16,862 nucleotides of DNA from Larix sibirica (GCA_004151065.3 NWUY0300087403.1:1-16862), one strand, 5' to 3'. Counted from the stretch's first letter, positions 1 through 9,005 are shown. The notes: a model not told the origin generated them from the sequence alone. Translations and numbers: made by a program.

Positions 1-16
1 TATTGCAATATATTTT

Positions 17-310
17 CTAAATATACTACCAATTGATGGAAATTAGGGAATAAAAATGATTAAATATACTTCCAATTCACGAAAATTAATGATTAAAATG
101 ACTAAATATACTACTAGGTGACAACAATCAATTACTACAAAGACTAAATAAACTACCAGTTAATGGAAATCAATGACTACAACAACTAAATAAACTATCA
201 TTTAATGGAAATCAATGACTACAACAAGGAAATAAATTACCAGTTAATGACAATTTAAATTAAACAACTAAATATACTACAAGTTGATGAATTAGAACAA
301 CCAATAAATA
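17..310 (+). repeat. Degenerate ~42-bp tandem repeat, about seven copies
   Basis: The unit begins near CTAAATATACTACCAGTTGA and continues with TGGAAATCAATGACTACAAC. Unit starts can be placed at about 17, 60, 102, 143, 186, 228, 268 and a weak one at 302, giving spacings of 43, 42, 41, 43, 42, 40 and 34 bases. Copies differ by substitutions and small indels, so the array is old. It lies inside the CACTA element, on the inner side of its subterminal motifs, and may belong to that element family rather than to the host. Confidence 0.85.
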
Positions 311-319
311 ACTTTTTTT

Positions 320-444
320 GTCATAAATTTAGTCACGTTATAAGTGACTAGAAATAAACTATTGATAGTCACATGACCAAAAATTAGTCATTTATATGCA
401 AATTTTAGTAATTTTTGTCATAAATTTCTCTTTTTCTACTAGTG
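320..444 (-). promoter_or_regulatory. CACTA subterminal motif cluster
   Basis: TAGTCAC at 330-336 and GTGACTA at 344-350 form a perfect 7-bp inverted repeat with a 7-base spacer. TAGTCAC recurs at 366-372 and TTAGTCA near 381-387. GTCATAAATTT occurs twice, at about 320-330 and 418-428. Clustered short direct and inverted motifs next to a CACTA terminus are the usual binding platform for the element's own transposition protein; that role is inferred from the family. Confidence 0.5.
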
Positions 445-666
445 CAACTAGGGATTTAAATTGTTGAAATACAACAAAGGCTTCACTCTTATCCTTAAAT
501 AAATGGACCCAAGTTTTCCTACTATAATCATAAATGAAGGTAATGAATTAGATAGCACCTGGAAAAAAAAAAAGGAGTCTCAAAAGGACCATAGATTTCA
601 CTATGAACCTACTGTAATTATTCTTGGGCATGTCGAGCCTTGTCCTTTTTAAACTTTTTCTTGTTA
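445..666 (-). pseudogene. int: Copia 1 integrase core, N-terminal part, truncated by CACTA insertion
   Basis: The minus strand reads VHSEIYGPFETP, a damaged stretch with one stop, then FITFIYDYSRKTWVHLFK and a KSEAF-type run ending at FKSLV. This is the start of the rve integrase core of plant Copia elements (usually VHSD-x-x-GP ... FIDDYSRKTW). The first catalytic aspartate (HSD) is glutamate here, and one D of the IDDYSR motif is Y. Coding homology stops at 445, where the CACTA terminus begins. The remaining D and E residues are not in the window. Confidence 0.75.
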
Positions 667-936
667 TGCTTGTTGAGGACACAACCTTCACAAACACCCT
701 GAGTAGAAGAAATTGGAGGTAATCCATTCACCATCTTAAACATAATTGATTTTTTTCAAATTCCATATGGCCCTTCCTTTCATGTCACAACTTGCTTTGT
801 GATGCTTGTCAAGGACACAACCTTCACAAACACCCTTAGTGGAAGAAATTGGAGGTAAGTCATGTAACATCTTAGGCAATAATTGTTTTTTTCAAATTCT
901 AAATGACATGGTCTTTCATGTCACAACTTGCTTTGT
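667..936 (-). repeat. ~135-bp tandem duplication covering the Copia 1 integrase zinc finger
   Basis: Two adjacent copies, about 667-801 and 802-936, share long identical runs such as GGACACAACCTTCACAAACA, AGAAATTGGAGGTAA and TTTCATGTCACAACTTGCTT, offset by 135-136 bases. Each copy encodes the whole HHCC-type GAG-pre-integrase finger on the minus strand: a histidine pair in the HER-x-x-H region, then LPPISST and VCEGCVL. In both copies the tryptophan of the LWHER motif is TGA (stop). The copies differ at several scattered sites, so the duplication is not recent. Confidence 0.8.
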
Positions 937-1345
937 TCATCAGCATGTGCAACAAAAGAATATAATGGTTGCATGCTAGATGAATTAAAACCAATAAACT
1001 TAAAAAAACTAGCATCATTAACAACAAGGCCAGATGAAACAATTGTGAATTCATTATTAATATCTTTTAGGATATATCTATTAGGCCAAGCTTGAAATGT
1101 ATACCCTTTTAGAAAAGCATAGTAAACAGTAAGTAGATTTATAGGTATTCCTTCAACACGAAAAACATCTTCCAATACAACATTAGGAACAAATTAACAT
1201 TTCTAGACCCAACTACTAAAATATTATCACCATCACTTATTGAAACTTTTTTATCCAGGTTCTCTTTTTGTCATAAGAGGTGAATAATAAATCATTACCA
1301 ATAATGTGATTGGAGGCACTTGAATCCAGAATCCATTCAATAGGA
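921..1345 (-). pseudogene. pro: Copia 1 aspartic protease and linker to pre-integrase domain
   Basis: The protease active-site region reads WILDSSASNHI at about 1306-1340 on the minus strand. Plant Copia proteases normally read D-S/T-G-A-S; here the glycine after DS is serine, which should damage the flap-proximal active site, although the catalytic aspartate is present. About 100 bases downstream an uninterrupted 84-codon stretch (1175-921) runs from EDVFRVEGIPINLLTVYYA through WPNRYILKDINNEFTIVSSG to HADEQSKL. This is the linker leading to the GAG-pre-integrase zinc finger. A frameshift near 1180-1255 separates the two parts. Confidence 0.72.
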
Positions 1346-1429
1346 GGAGAGGATTTACCTAACTGAACAAAATAAGTAGTGAGAGCAACTTGTTGTTCTA
1401 AAGTATTTCTTCTTGGCTCTCAAACGCTC

Positions 1430-2231
1430 ATTCCACTTTTTAAAGCAATTCTTCTCAACATGATTGGTTTTTCCATAAATGCTTACATGTATTCAACTAT
1501 TTATTTTTTGAAGCCCTTATAGAAAAAGAATTAGAAGCCTTAGTGGAAGTACTAGAAGCATTAGGTGTTGTGTCCTTTTTAGGAAATTTTCTTGGATTAT
1601 TCTTGTTGTGTCAAATGGGCCTTCCCAATAACAAGATGACTTGAAGATATCAATCTATCATTTTCACAAATCAACCCTTTGCAAAAGTATTCAAAATTAT
1701 GTTTCACAGTTCTCTTAGAATTTTCAATTTCTCTATTTCTAGTTTGAATGAACGGATCAAAGACTAAAGGAAATTTATGCTCTACTAGAATAATGAGAAC
1801 CATGTCATATTTCTTATAATTGGAACCATAATTATTAAGCTTCTCATATAACCTTTTAGTTCAACAAGAATTTGTTCGATTCTCTGAAAAGTCCTTAGGA
1901 TCTAGTTTATGTATTTTATTCTCTAGATAATAAGCAGAAACATCATTATATTTGTCATATTTTAATGCTAATATATTATATACCTTTACAATATTATCTC
2001 TAGCTCAATATGTACCTATAAGTTGTCAAAGACAATTTGACCAAATATCCCTCTTGCAAGTTCACAACACTCTTCCCATACAACCAATTTATTTATATTT
2101 GTTGGTTTCATGATGTCACCACTGACAATTTACTGTAGATTATTTCCCCTGAGAACATCAATCATCTTACATTTCTAGATAGTGTAGTTAGTACTATTTA
2201 ATTGAGGAACAAAAACTATGTCGAAAGTCAT
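1430..2231 (-). pseudogene. gag: Copia 1 gag pseudogene
   Basis: The start is taken at the ATG at 2229-2231 (MTFDIVFVPQLNSTNY), whose LNSTNYT-x-K pattern is the usual N-terminus of plant Copia gag (UBN2-type); the tryptophan expected after TNYT is a stop (TAG). Further down the strand come AYYLENKIHKLDPKDF and a continuous stretch around 1803-1597 containing LVEHKFPLVFDPFIQTRN. Both suit the helical capsid domain that captures element RNA. Near 1430-1490 a zinc-knuckle-like run (IYGKTNHVEKNCFKKW) keeps the GKTNH core and the last cysteine, but the leading cysteines are lost. Multiple frame changes and stops make it non-functional. Confidence 0.75.
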
Positions 2232-2259
2232 GATTATGCTATACAAGAAAATTAGTTTA

Positions 2260-3369
2260 AAAATGTAAATCTTGACTATAAATATGGATTATACCACTAC
2301 ATCGGCTTAGGAAAACAAGCCAGCGCCCTATCCCAATGATAGATCATGCATCAAGAGAAATCCAATGAAAATAAATGAGTAACTCCTCAAGGAAAACTTG
2401 AAGTATTTTAGGAACCCCTTATCTATCTCGAGCTAATCCTATCATAGTAAATGAATCGATGGCCCTCATACAAAATAAAGGAACCTTGGCATTTTGCCCC
2501 TCTGTTCATCATTGTGAACCTTCATCGGCTTCATTCTATCACCTTTATATCTTCAGAACTTCTATTTTTACCTCTTGAACCATAATCCCAATAATCCCTT
2601 TCTGAAATGTCGGATCTGATAGCTCTATCGGACCTTTCCCATTGAAACTTCCTTTTGATAGTCCCACTTCACTACCTCTGATACATCAGCCCCGATGTAT
2701 TTCCTTCTCATCATCGAGCTTTCTATGTGCTTTCCCTTGGCACAAATATGATGAAATGTGCCTAACATGATATCATCTTTCACCTCCAATATTTGTCTCT
2801 CAATGTCAGACTTCTGATACAACAGTTCCAATGAAATATTAGTCTCAAACTGTTGACCTTTCGTTCGTGGACTCCCTCACAACTTCTCTAATACATGATT
2901 CCAATGCGAATTCAGATCTTGGAATCCGACACAATTCTTTTGATACACTACCTCTAGTATCCTATTTCCTATAAAGTAATGCCAATCAGATATCGGCTTT
3001 CGGCCTATCAGCCTTTCCAACTTGACCTCTCACATGAATTCTCAAAAATGTCGAGTTCCAACCCTGATATGTTAAGTTCTGATATATGAGTTCTTCCAAG
3101 TTGACTGGATGGTTCTGATTGTTCTTGAATATAACACATCCAATGGTTATGATCCATCCTCCAATACCCCTGCGAATAACTATAATGTATACAAATTTTT
3201 CCGGACGACTATGACTACACATTAATTTATTCAATCTCCGCCTGTAATGGCATCCTAAATTCCATGCCTGGCCCTTTCTCTAAATTCTATTGCACCAATT
3301 CTCCCCAGATAATTAATAAAAGTGAGCCCCTTCTCTCCAAATTGATAAGGGATATGATGCACTACAACC
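2260..3369 (-). other. Probable Gypsy 3' UTR/LTR side, GC-richer, unconfirmed ends
   Basis: This stretch follows the chromodomain stop in element orientation, so 3' untranslated sequence and the 3' LTR are expected here. On the minus strand there are purine-rich runs that could be the polypurine tract (around 3300-3330, e.g. GGGGAGAATTGG), followed by TG. Open stretches of 82 codons (3234-2986) and 68 codons (2831-2625) match no family I know and are probably incidental. Motifs of the form TATCAGA/TATCAAA and CACTACCTCT (2670-2679, 2946-2955) recur. The 5' LTR copy that would prove the ends is not in the window. Confidence 0.35.
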
Positions 3370-3495
3370 CTTATTCAGACACCCATTTGGCGTCCTCTAT
3401 AGATTTGTCTTTCCATCGAACTAAAAATATTTAGTCTTTTGACTCCTTGTGTATCCAACTGTTCTTTCATCCAATATTTCTTTGACTTCTGCTCT
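3370..3495 (-). pseudogene. Chromodomain at the Gypsy integrase C-terminus
   Basis: The minus strand reads AEVKEILDERTVGYTRSQK and then, one frame over, FLVRWKDKSIEDAKWVSE before a TAA at 3370-3372. The E-x-I-L-D-x-R ... Y-F-L-V-R-W-K ... D-A-K-W pattern is that of chromodomains of plant Gypsy chromoviruses. These help target integration to chromatin by binding modified histone tails; that role is family knowledge. A single frame change near 3426 breaks the domain. Confidence 0.78.
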
Positions 3496-3516
3496 CTATC
3501 GCTCTGAAATGTTCTC

Positions 3517-4700
3517 CTAACAATTTGCAATAAACTCATCATCCTCCAAAATTCCTTCACAATACTCATATAGATATGCAACATTGAATATAGTTGAAAT
3601 GTCCAGTTCCCTAGGAAAGTCTAACATGTATGCATTATCTGATATCTTCTTCCCAACTCTACAAGGTCCAATTTTCTTCATCTTCAACTTAGTATATGTT
3701 CCTCGCGGGATCCTTTCCTTACTCAAGTGTGCTAAAAATAAATAGCCATCTTTAAATGTCTTTTCTCTCCTCTTTAGTTCGACCTTATACTTGTATTTTT
3801 TACTACTCCTTTGCAAATCTTCTCAAGCCTACTCATGAATCTCCTTCATATTCTCTATGACTGACTCTGCATTTTCACTTTCAATGTATTATTTCTATCA
3901 ATGGTGCTAGATCTACAACCCATCTGGGTGATCTTCCATTTAGAATATGAAATGGACTCTTCCCCTTCTATATGTTCATTGAATTACTATAGGAAAATTT
4001 GGCATGTGCCAAGATAATTTCCCATTGTCCTGGTGTGTATTCTATTAAACATCTTAGCAAATATCCAACACTGATGTTCACGACCACTGTCTGACCATCA
4101 ATCTGCAAGTGGTATGTAGAATTGAACTGCAACATGGTATCCAACTTCTTCCACAATGTCCTCCAAAAATATCCCAGAAATTTACTATGTTTTTCTGAAG
4201 TAATACTCTTGGGTAATCCATGTAGCAATCTAACAATGTCTTTGAAAAATAAAACAACTATATTGGTTGCATCATTATTATTTTTACAAGTAATAAAATG
4301 TGTCATTTTTTAAAATATGTCAACAACAACAAAGATAGAATCATTACCTCGTTGGGTTATCGGAAATCCCAACACAAAATTCATGTTGATGTCTTCCTAT
4401 AGTGCTTCTAGTACAAATAACGATGTATATGGTCCTCTGTTTTGACTTCTCCCCTTTCCATGCTAGAAAACTCTACAATATGCAACCCATCTCTTCGCAT
4501 CCTTAGCTAATATTGGTCAATAATATCACTCCTCTACCAATTCCTTGGTCTTATTAGCACTAAAGTGTCCACTCAATATTCCATTATGAAATTCTCAGAT
4601 CAAATTTTCCCTCATTGATCCTCTTGGTATGCATAGTTGATGATCCCTAAAGAGGAATCCTTCTTGGATAAAGTAGTCCAAGTAGGTTTTTATATCCCCA
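3517..4700 (-). pseudogene. int: Gypsy integrase, catalytic residues lost
   Basis: The HHCC finger is visible around 4670-4450 as HNGILSGHF followed by YCRVF, where the last cysteine has become F. The core follows: VVVD near 4320-4340 keeps the first catalytic aspartate. A 112-codon stretch (4306-3968) contains GLPKSITSEKHSKFLG, where the second aspartate is E (about 4193-4195), and QIDGQTVVVN, where the catalytic glutamate is V (about 4085-4087). The C-terminal domain (3816-3517) carries KMKKIGPCRVGKKISDNAY and DISTIFNVAYLYEY. The core is therefore inactive even apart from stops. Confidence 0.87.
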
Positions 4701-4804
4701 CTCCATGGATCTTTGTTGATATTCCATGCCTCATCAAAATATAGTTCTATTTCATACAGTTTATTCATTTCTTCAAGTCATACTACCTATTATCATGGTA
4801 GACA

Positions 4805-5374
4805 ACGACATAGACCTCCTGCTCAATGCATTAGCTACGCTATTTGATTTCCCTTATTTGTCCTTCAATACAAAAGTATAACTCTGCAAGAATTCTTCCC
4901 ACTTCATATGTATCTGATTCAACCTTGACTAATTGTGTAAATACCTTAGAGGCTAGTGATTAGTGTATAAAACAAATTCTTTAGGAAGAAAATAATGCAT
5001 CCACTTCTTCAAATATTGCACAATTGCATAAAAATCTTGTTCATAATCTGAATATTTTTACTGGCCGTATTTAACTTCTCACTCAAAAATGCAACCATCC
5101 TTCCTTCTTGGCTCAATATTGCTCCTATGGCTATGCCACTAGCATCACAATCGACCTGGAAAACTTTGTCAAAGTCTGGGAGCGCCAAAACTAGCCTCTC
5201 GGTCACTTTCTGTTTCAATATTTTGAATGTTGTTTGAGCAGTTACAGTCCATTGGAACTCCCCTTTCCTCATACAAGTTGTTATTGGTGCACAAATCCCA
5301 CTGAAATTTAAAAGTTCTTATAAATTTCCTATACAAGCTAGCCAAACCATGGAACTTCTTACCTTTGTTGTTTT
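4805..5374 (-). pseudogene. rnh: Gypsy RNase H domain, broken
   Basis: An 87-codon stretch (5272-5009) contains GEFQWTVTAQTTFKILKQKV, then VLALPDFDKVFQVDCDASG and GAILSQEGRMVAFLSEKLN, characteristic of the RT thumb/RNase H junction of Gypsy elements; the aspartates of VDCDAS are present (about 5144-5152). After a frame change it continues with KKWMHYFLPKEFVLYTNH, FLQSYTFVLKDK and ends with VANALSRR near 4805, the normal RNase H end. Several stops (after TNH, after LHN, after KDK) disable it. Confidence 0.85.
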
Positions 5375-5971
5375 TTTAGGTATTGGCCTCTCTATGATTG
5401 CCTTCACCTTATCATGGTGCATCTTCAATCCTTGTTGAGATATCACAAACCCTAAATATATCAATTCCTCCTTCATAAAAGAACACTTCTATAGGTTTAT
5501 CAACAACTTCTCCTTCTTCAACCACTGCAACACTTGTCTCAAATTTGCAAGATGCTCCTTATTCAGAATGTCATCTAAATAAACAACTATGAATTTACCC
5601 AAATATGACTTCAACACTTCATTCATTAGCCTCTTAAAAGTACTAGGAGAATTCATCAGTCCAAATGGAATAATGATCCACTCATACAACCCTTCCTTTG
5701 TCTTGAATGTTGTCTTCCATTCATCTCCTTCTTGGATTCTTATCTAATTGATACCCACTCTTCAAATCAATCTTGGTGAAGTACTTTGCTCCACTCAAAC
5801 AATCCAACCGATCATCCATTCTTGGAAATGGAAATTTGTACTTAATTGTAATCTTTTCTATGTCCCTTGAATCCATTCTCCTCCTTTAGACGTTGTTGCA
5901 ATCACAACTTGTACTGCATGTGGACTTAAACTCTCTCTTTTTAGTCCTCTTTCCAACAATTCCTGAACTTG
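5375..5971 (-). pseudogene. rt: Gypsy reverse transcriptase, frameshifted
   Basis: The domain starts at QVQELLERGLKRESLSPHAV and proceeds through [14 protein letters not shown], the motif-A run [50 protein letters not shown] and the catalytic motif VYLDDIL (YLDD at about 5570-5581). The end is CSFMKEELIYLGFVIS. All three catalytic aspartates (one in KIDL, two in YLDD) are still encoded. At least two frame changes (near 5880 and 5745), a deletion after DDIL and an in-frame stop after LLINL make it a pseudogene. Confidence 0.88.
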
Positions 5972-6540
5972 TCAGTTCATCTCTTTATTCTTTGTAGGCG
6001 TCATCCTATACCATGCCTGTTTTTCAAAACTAGAACTTGGAATGAGATCAATTTGATGGGATATACTCCTCATGGGTGCTACTCCCTTTGGTATCTCCTC
6101 AGAAGTAATTTCTTTAAATTTAGACAACATTTTATGAACTTCCATGGGAATATCTTTATTTTGTACCTCTATACCGAGGCCTTTTGGTATGGTTGCAAAA
6201 CAACAACTCATTTTCTTTTCTTCTCTCAGAAACTCCTTTGTTGAACACAACATAACCCTTTTTCCAAAAATATTACTAGTACTAACCCCGTCACTCCTAT
6301 TCTCGTTCAGGGGTAACATACTAGTTTTCTTCCAATCCTTCTTTACCAAAACAGTGTTCTTAAATCCACCATAAATCGTATTTCCGTCATACTGGCAGAT
6401 TCTTCCCAGCAATAGATGACAGCATCCATGGGTACTGATGGGTCACAGATTATCAACAACAAATTTTGGAATCATGAATTTTAACTTTAATTTACCAACC
6501 TGAGAAATGTACAAACTTCATAGGTACTATGCAAAGTCTA
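5972..6540 (-). pseudogene. pro: Gypsy protease C-terminus and protease-RT linker
   Basis: HLLLGRICQYDGNTIYGGFK on the minus strand matches the end of the retropepsin domain of plant chromoviruses, where H-L-L-L-G-R is a hallmark. A 146-codon open stretch (6412-5972) continues through the variable linker with EEIPKGVAPMRSISHQIDLI, the sequence that leads into reverse transcriptase. The active-site DTGAS region upstream is not recognisable, and coding similarity fades near 6540. One frame change lies around 6420-6450. Confidence 0.8.
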
Positions 6541-7978
6541 TGCAACTTATAAGAAAAATTAACTATTCGAAAAAACAATAAAATCAACGGCATTTATTTA
6601 ACTAAGAACAGTCCAATTCTTATTATGCAAAAGAATGACTTGCTTAAAAACATAATGTTTTAGATCCGACCCTTTATTACATATTCGTATTCTTCCCTAG
6701 GCTAGTGAGGCTCAATGTCACCCTCAAGCTAAAGAGCTAGAGGGTTACAGTTGGCTAGTCACTGTATAAAGACTTCCATAATTTATATTAAAGAGATACT
6801 TTTTTAGTTCTGTATTCCTAATACAATCCAAGTACTATATGGATCAATTGACCTCTGTATGAACATAAAATGGAATGAGAACATGTTGAACATAAATTGC
6901 AGGTACTAAAATGACTAAAATTGAATGCTAAGATTATACGAGAAAACATTGTAATAGGAAAACTACAGAAACATTATAAGAAACTCCAGGAAAGACAGAT
7001 AAAGAAAAATACGCAAGGAAAATACTGTCTAACCTAAATATACTCAATCCAGACACATGGACTAATACTAAGATCTATGTATCGCCTTGAGGGGGGCCTC
7101 CCCAAGATGTTTACAGGAACCTAATAAAAAAGGCTAGTTGCTCAAAATATAGGATAAGTGCTTATTTTCCATTAATCAAATAAAAAGTTTCATAAATAAA
7201 AATTGTGTACCAGAGTAGTGTTGCAAGTAGTCTATAATCAAAAATAGAAATGATTGTCTACTTGTGGCCTATGCCAATGGGAATTTATTTATTCAAAAAG
7301 AAATCAAAATTGCATTATGGATCTCACCCCTATGATTGAGGAGCAATCAGCTAAAATCATGATCCTAAAATTCAGGTGATCATTGCACTTGGATTTTAGC
7401 TACACAAGGGGACCTCCTTATATCATTGAGACTGGATAAAGAACTTTAACATTATGCACCAACACCTCTTGTTTGATTGATTGTCTCTATTGTTTGACTC
7501 TTTCTTATTTCCTGCACTAGTTCATAACTTCTAGTCCAAATGAGTTAGATCAAATTAACTAAAAATCAAAGAAATTCAATCAAGGATAGGGACAAAACTT
7601 AACCACTATCACTATACTCATTAAACATACATGAAAAATCTCTAAGGATTATTTGTTACTCAATTTGTTCATATGGTACTCATACTAAGCCTCATACTCC
7701 CCCATTGTGCTTTTGAGATGGTGTACAATTGGGCTAATTACCTACCAAAAATGAATCTCATCACCCTCCCCAAACTGGAGGGTTGAAAACCCTTGTGCAA
7801 GAAAGAGGAGGAAGTGATTCACTACTTTTCTAGAGCTCGGTGTCCCGTTTTCTCTGCATACACCTCCCTTCCATCATAGGCAATTATTCTTATGGAATTC
7901 CCCTGATATTAGTAACATGAACTATTTTCTTCCTATTCCCATCTCTTCCTTTCTTTATTCTCATTTATATTCTAACTA
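6541..7978. other. 1.4 kb with no recognised gene or element
   Basis: Neither strand gives a convincing coding stretch or element end here. The stretch holds two imperfect inverted repeats (6721-6744 and 7086-7106). At about 7705-7720 the minus strand has a purine-rich run (AATGGGGGAG) resembling a retrotransposon polypurine tract and lying about 270 bases past the end of the downstream pseudogene. Its significance is uncertain because no LTR could be paired with it. Confidence 0.5.
6721..6744. repeat. Short stem-loop
   Basis: CCCTCAAGCT (6721-6730) and AGCTAGAGGG (6735-6744) pair at 9 of 10 positions around a 4-base AAAG loop. No T-tract or gene end is associated, so a terminator role is not suggested. 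Confidence 0.5.
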
Positions 7979-8543
7979 TCATTGATGGGAATCAGCAAAG
8001 GAAGAGTGAAATTCATCCCTATCCATCCTAGTTTCTTTCTTTGAAGAGTTCCATTCTATAATTGGGCTCTAAATAAGGCAAGTTGCAGGTTAGAAGAATT
8101 GTGTCTCTCTACCTTTGAGCTCATGTGATAATCTCTTCCACCTGTCCAATGATGCTTGTATAGCCTCATCCTTTGCTTCTTGCGGTGTTTCATCAAAATG
8201 GGATAATCCCCTTCCTATTTTTACTCCATAATTGGTGTTAATTATTCATCAGATTTCAAGGTGTTATGAGCTCTGATAACCACTTTAGAGTTATTAGCTT
8301 CTACTCTAATCCACAATCCATTGCCCCATTCCTCTGATTGGTAAATCAACATATCTTACTTCCTTTCGAGCTCATTGTTCATCTAAGAACATAAAGCTTT
8401 CAACTGCACATCTCCTACATATGGGTTTGGAGACCATTTGTAGGAACGAGGTAATACATAATTGTGCATGTAGAACTCACATAAAAAATCTTTTTCTTTC
8501 TCTGTGATTTCTTGGCATATATCCACGAACTCCCTTGGTGTGG

Positions 8544-8629
8544 TGATGTCACATGGTAGTTGATGATTTAATATTTGTATTTGGATGATGTCACATGGTA
8601 GTTGATGCTTTAATCTACACAATTTTTAT
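8544..8629. repeat. 43-bp tandem duplication
   Basis: GATGTCACATGGTAGTTGATG occurs at 8544-8564 and again at 8587-8607, each followed by a near-identical TTTAAT stretch. In the minus frame this repeats the peptide HQLPCDI. It lies within the decayed plant-transposon-type gene, at a place where the reading frame changes. Confidence 0.8.
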
Positions 8630-8639
8630 CGTAAGAATA

Positions 8640-9005
8640 ATTTGTAATCCCTAGAAAGCGGTCTCTAGGAGATCATTAACCATTTTTCCTTCCAAGGAAT
8701 CTATCTTCTAGGATTTTTCTACTAACTCTTTTTTATGATCTTGCAATTCCTTCTTGAGCTCCTTATTCTCTTCTTTGATGCATTTTTTACTGTCAAAATG
8801 TTGCATTTTGACGATTCATAGTTTCTCCTGTGTTATGGTTACCTCGTCAAATGATGCATCTCTATCAACTAGTTCAGCAACTGCTTTGGACTCAGCTATA
8901 GCTTTCCATTTTGATAACTCTTTCCTATCCCTACCCAAATTTTTTATTGTGTTTCGCAGTTGCAAGTCCTTTCCTTGTGTCAATTCTTCCTTTGTTCTAT
9001 TTGAT
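8640..9005 (-). other. Coiled-coil-coding segment of the decayed gene
   Basis: One frame runs through LRNTIKNLGRDRKELSKWKA, then after a stop at 8816 CIKEENKELKKELQDHKKEL and, after another stop, KIDSLEGKMVNDLLE. Heptad-like leucine spacing with dense K/E indicates a coiled coil, presumably for self-assembly in the ancestral protein. The stops are substitutions within an otherwise continuous frame. Confidence 0.55.

Larger units (their letters stand above)
1..444 (-). mobile_element. Terminal part of a CACTA (En/Spm) DNA transposon, other end outside the window
   Basis: Read on the minus strand, the sequence beginning at 444 starts CACTAGTAGAAAAAGAG, which fits the terminal inverted repeat typical of plant CACTA elements (CACTA followed by a short A-rich repeat). 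Inside it lie repeated TAGTCA/TGACTA and GTCATAAATTT motifs, then a tandem array, as expected of a subterminal region where the TNPA-type protein binds. No transposase coding is present in the 444 bases shown. The sequence just beyond the end (445 onward) is Copia integrase coding, so the element boundary is sharp. The flanking triplet at 445-447 is CAA; CACTA elements make 3-bp target duplications, but the partner copy is off the window. Assignment rests on the terminus and motif layout only. Confidence 0.72.
445..2231 (-). mobile_element. Ty1/Copia retrotransposon 1, decayed gag to integrase fragment
   Basis: On the minus strand the order is gag (2231 down), degenerate zinc knuckle, protease, GAG-pre-integrase zinc finger (duplicated) and the start of the integrase core. 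This is the Copia order, with integrase before reverse transcriptase. The reading is broken by several stops and frame changes. The reverse transcriptase and RNase H are absent because a CACTA element interrupts the integrase at 444/445; the rest may lie beyond the window. No LTR or primer-binding site is found upstream of gag at 2240-2600, where sequence that probably belongs to the Gypsy element takes over. Confidence 0.82.
3370..6540 (-). mobile_element. Ty3/Gypsy chromovirus, decayed pol
   Basis: Minus-strand order is protease tail, linker, reverse transcriptase, RNase H, integrase (HHCC finger, DDE core, C-terminal domain) and a C-terminal chromodomain, which defines a plant chromovirus. 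Gag and the protease active site are not found upstream of about 6540, so the element is truncated or interrupted there. The pol frame is broken by more than ten stops and frame changes. No intact product is possible, and the LTRs could not be delimited. Confidence 0.87.

Noticed and set aside
1-310. CRISPR array
   Set aside because: Units are contiguous and degenerate with no unique spacers, and the context is a plant CACTA element.
2625-3234. Novel 3' ORF (envelope-like) in the Gypsy element
   Set aside because: The open stretches are short, in different frames, have no signal peptide or membrane segment pattern I could support, and sit where UTR/LTR sequence is expected.
5969-6374. Plus-strand open stretches of 76-91 codons opposite the Gypsy protease/RT linker
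   Set aside because: They are antisense shadows of the minus-strand pol sequence, which has clear family motifs.
7086-7106. G/C-rich palindrome CTTGAGGGGGGCCTCCCCAAG as a terminator or regulatory hairpin
   Set aside because: Only 7 of 9 arm positions pair, there is no neighbouring gene, and hairpin terminators do not apply in a plant nuclear context.
8270-8282. Second PBS-like site: minus strand TGGTTATCAGAGC
   Set aside because: One extra base relative to the tRNA-Met PBS, no LTR end (CA) beside it, and it lies inside the coding-like C-terminal part of the plant-transposon-type pseudogene.
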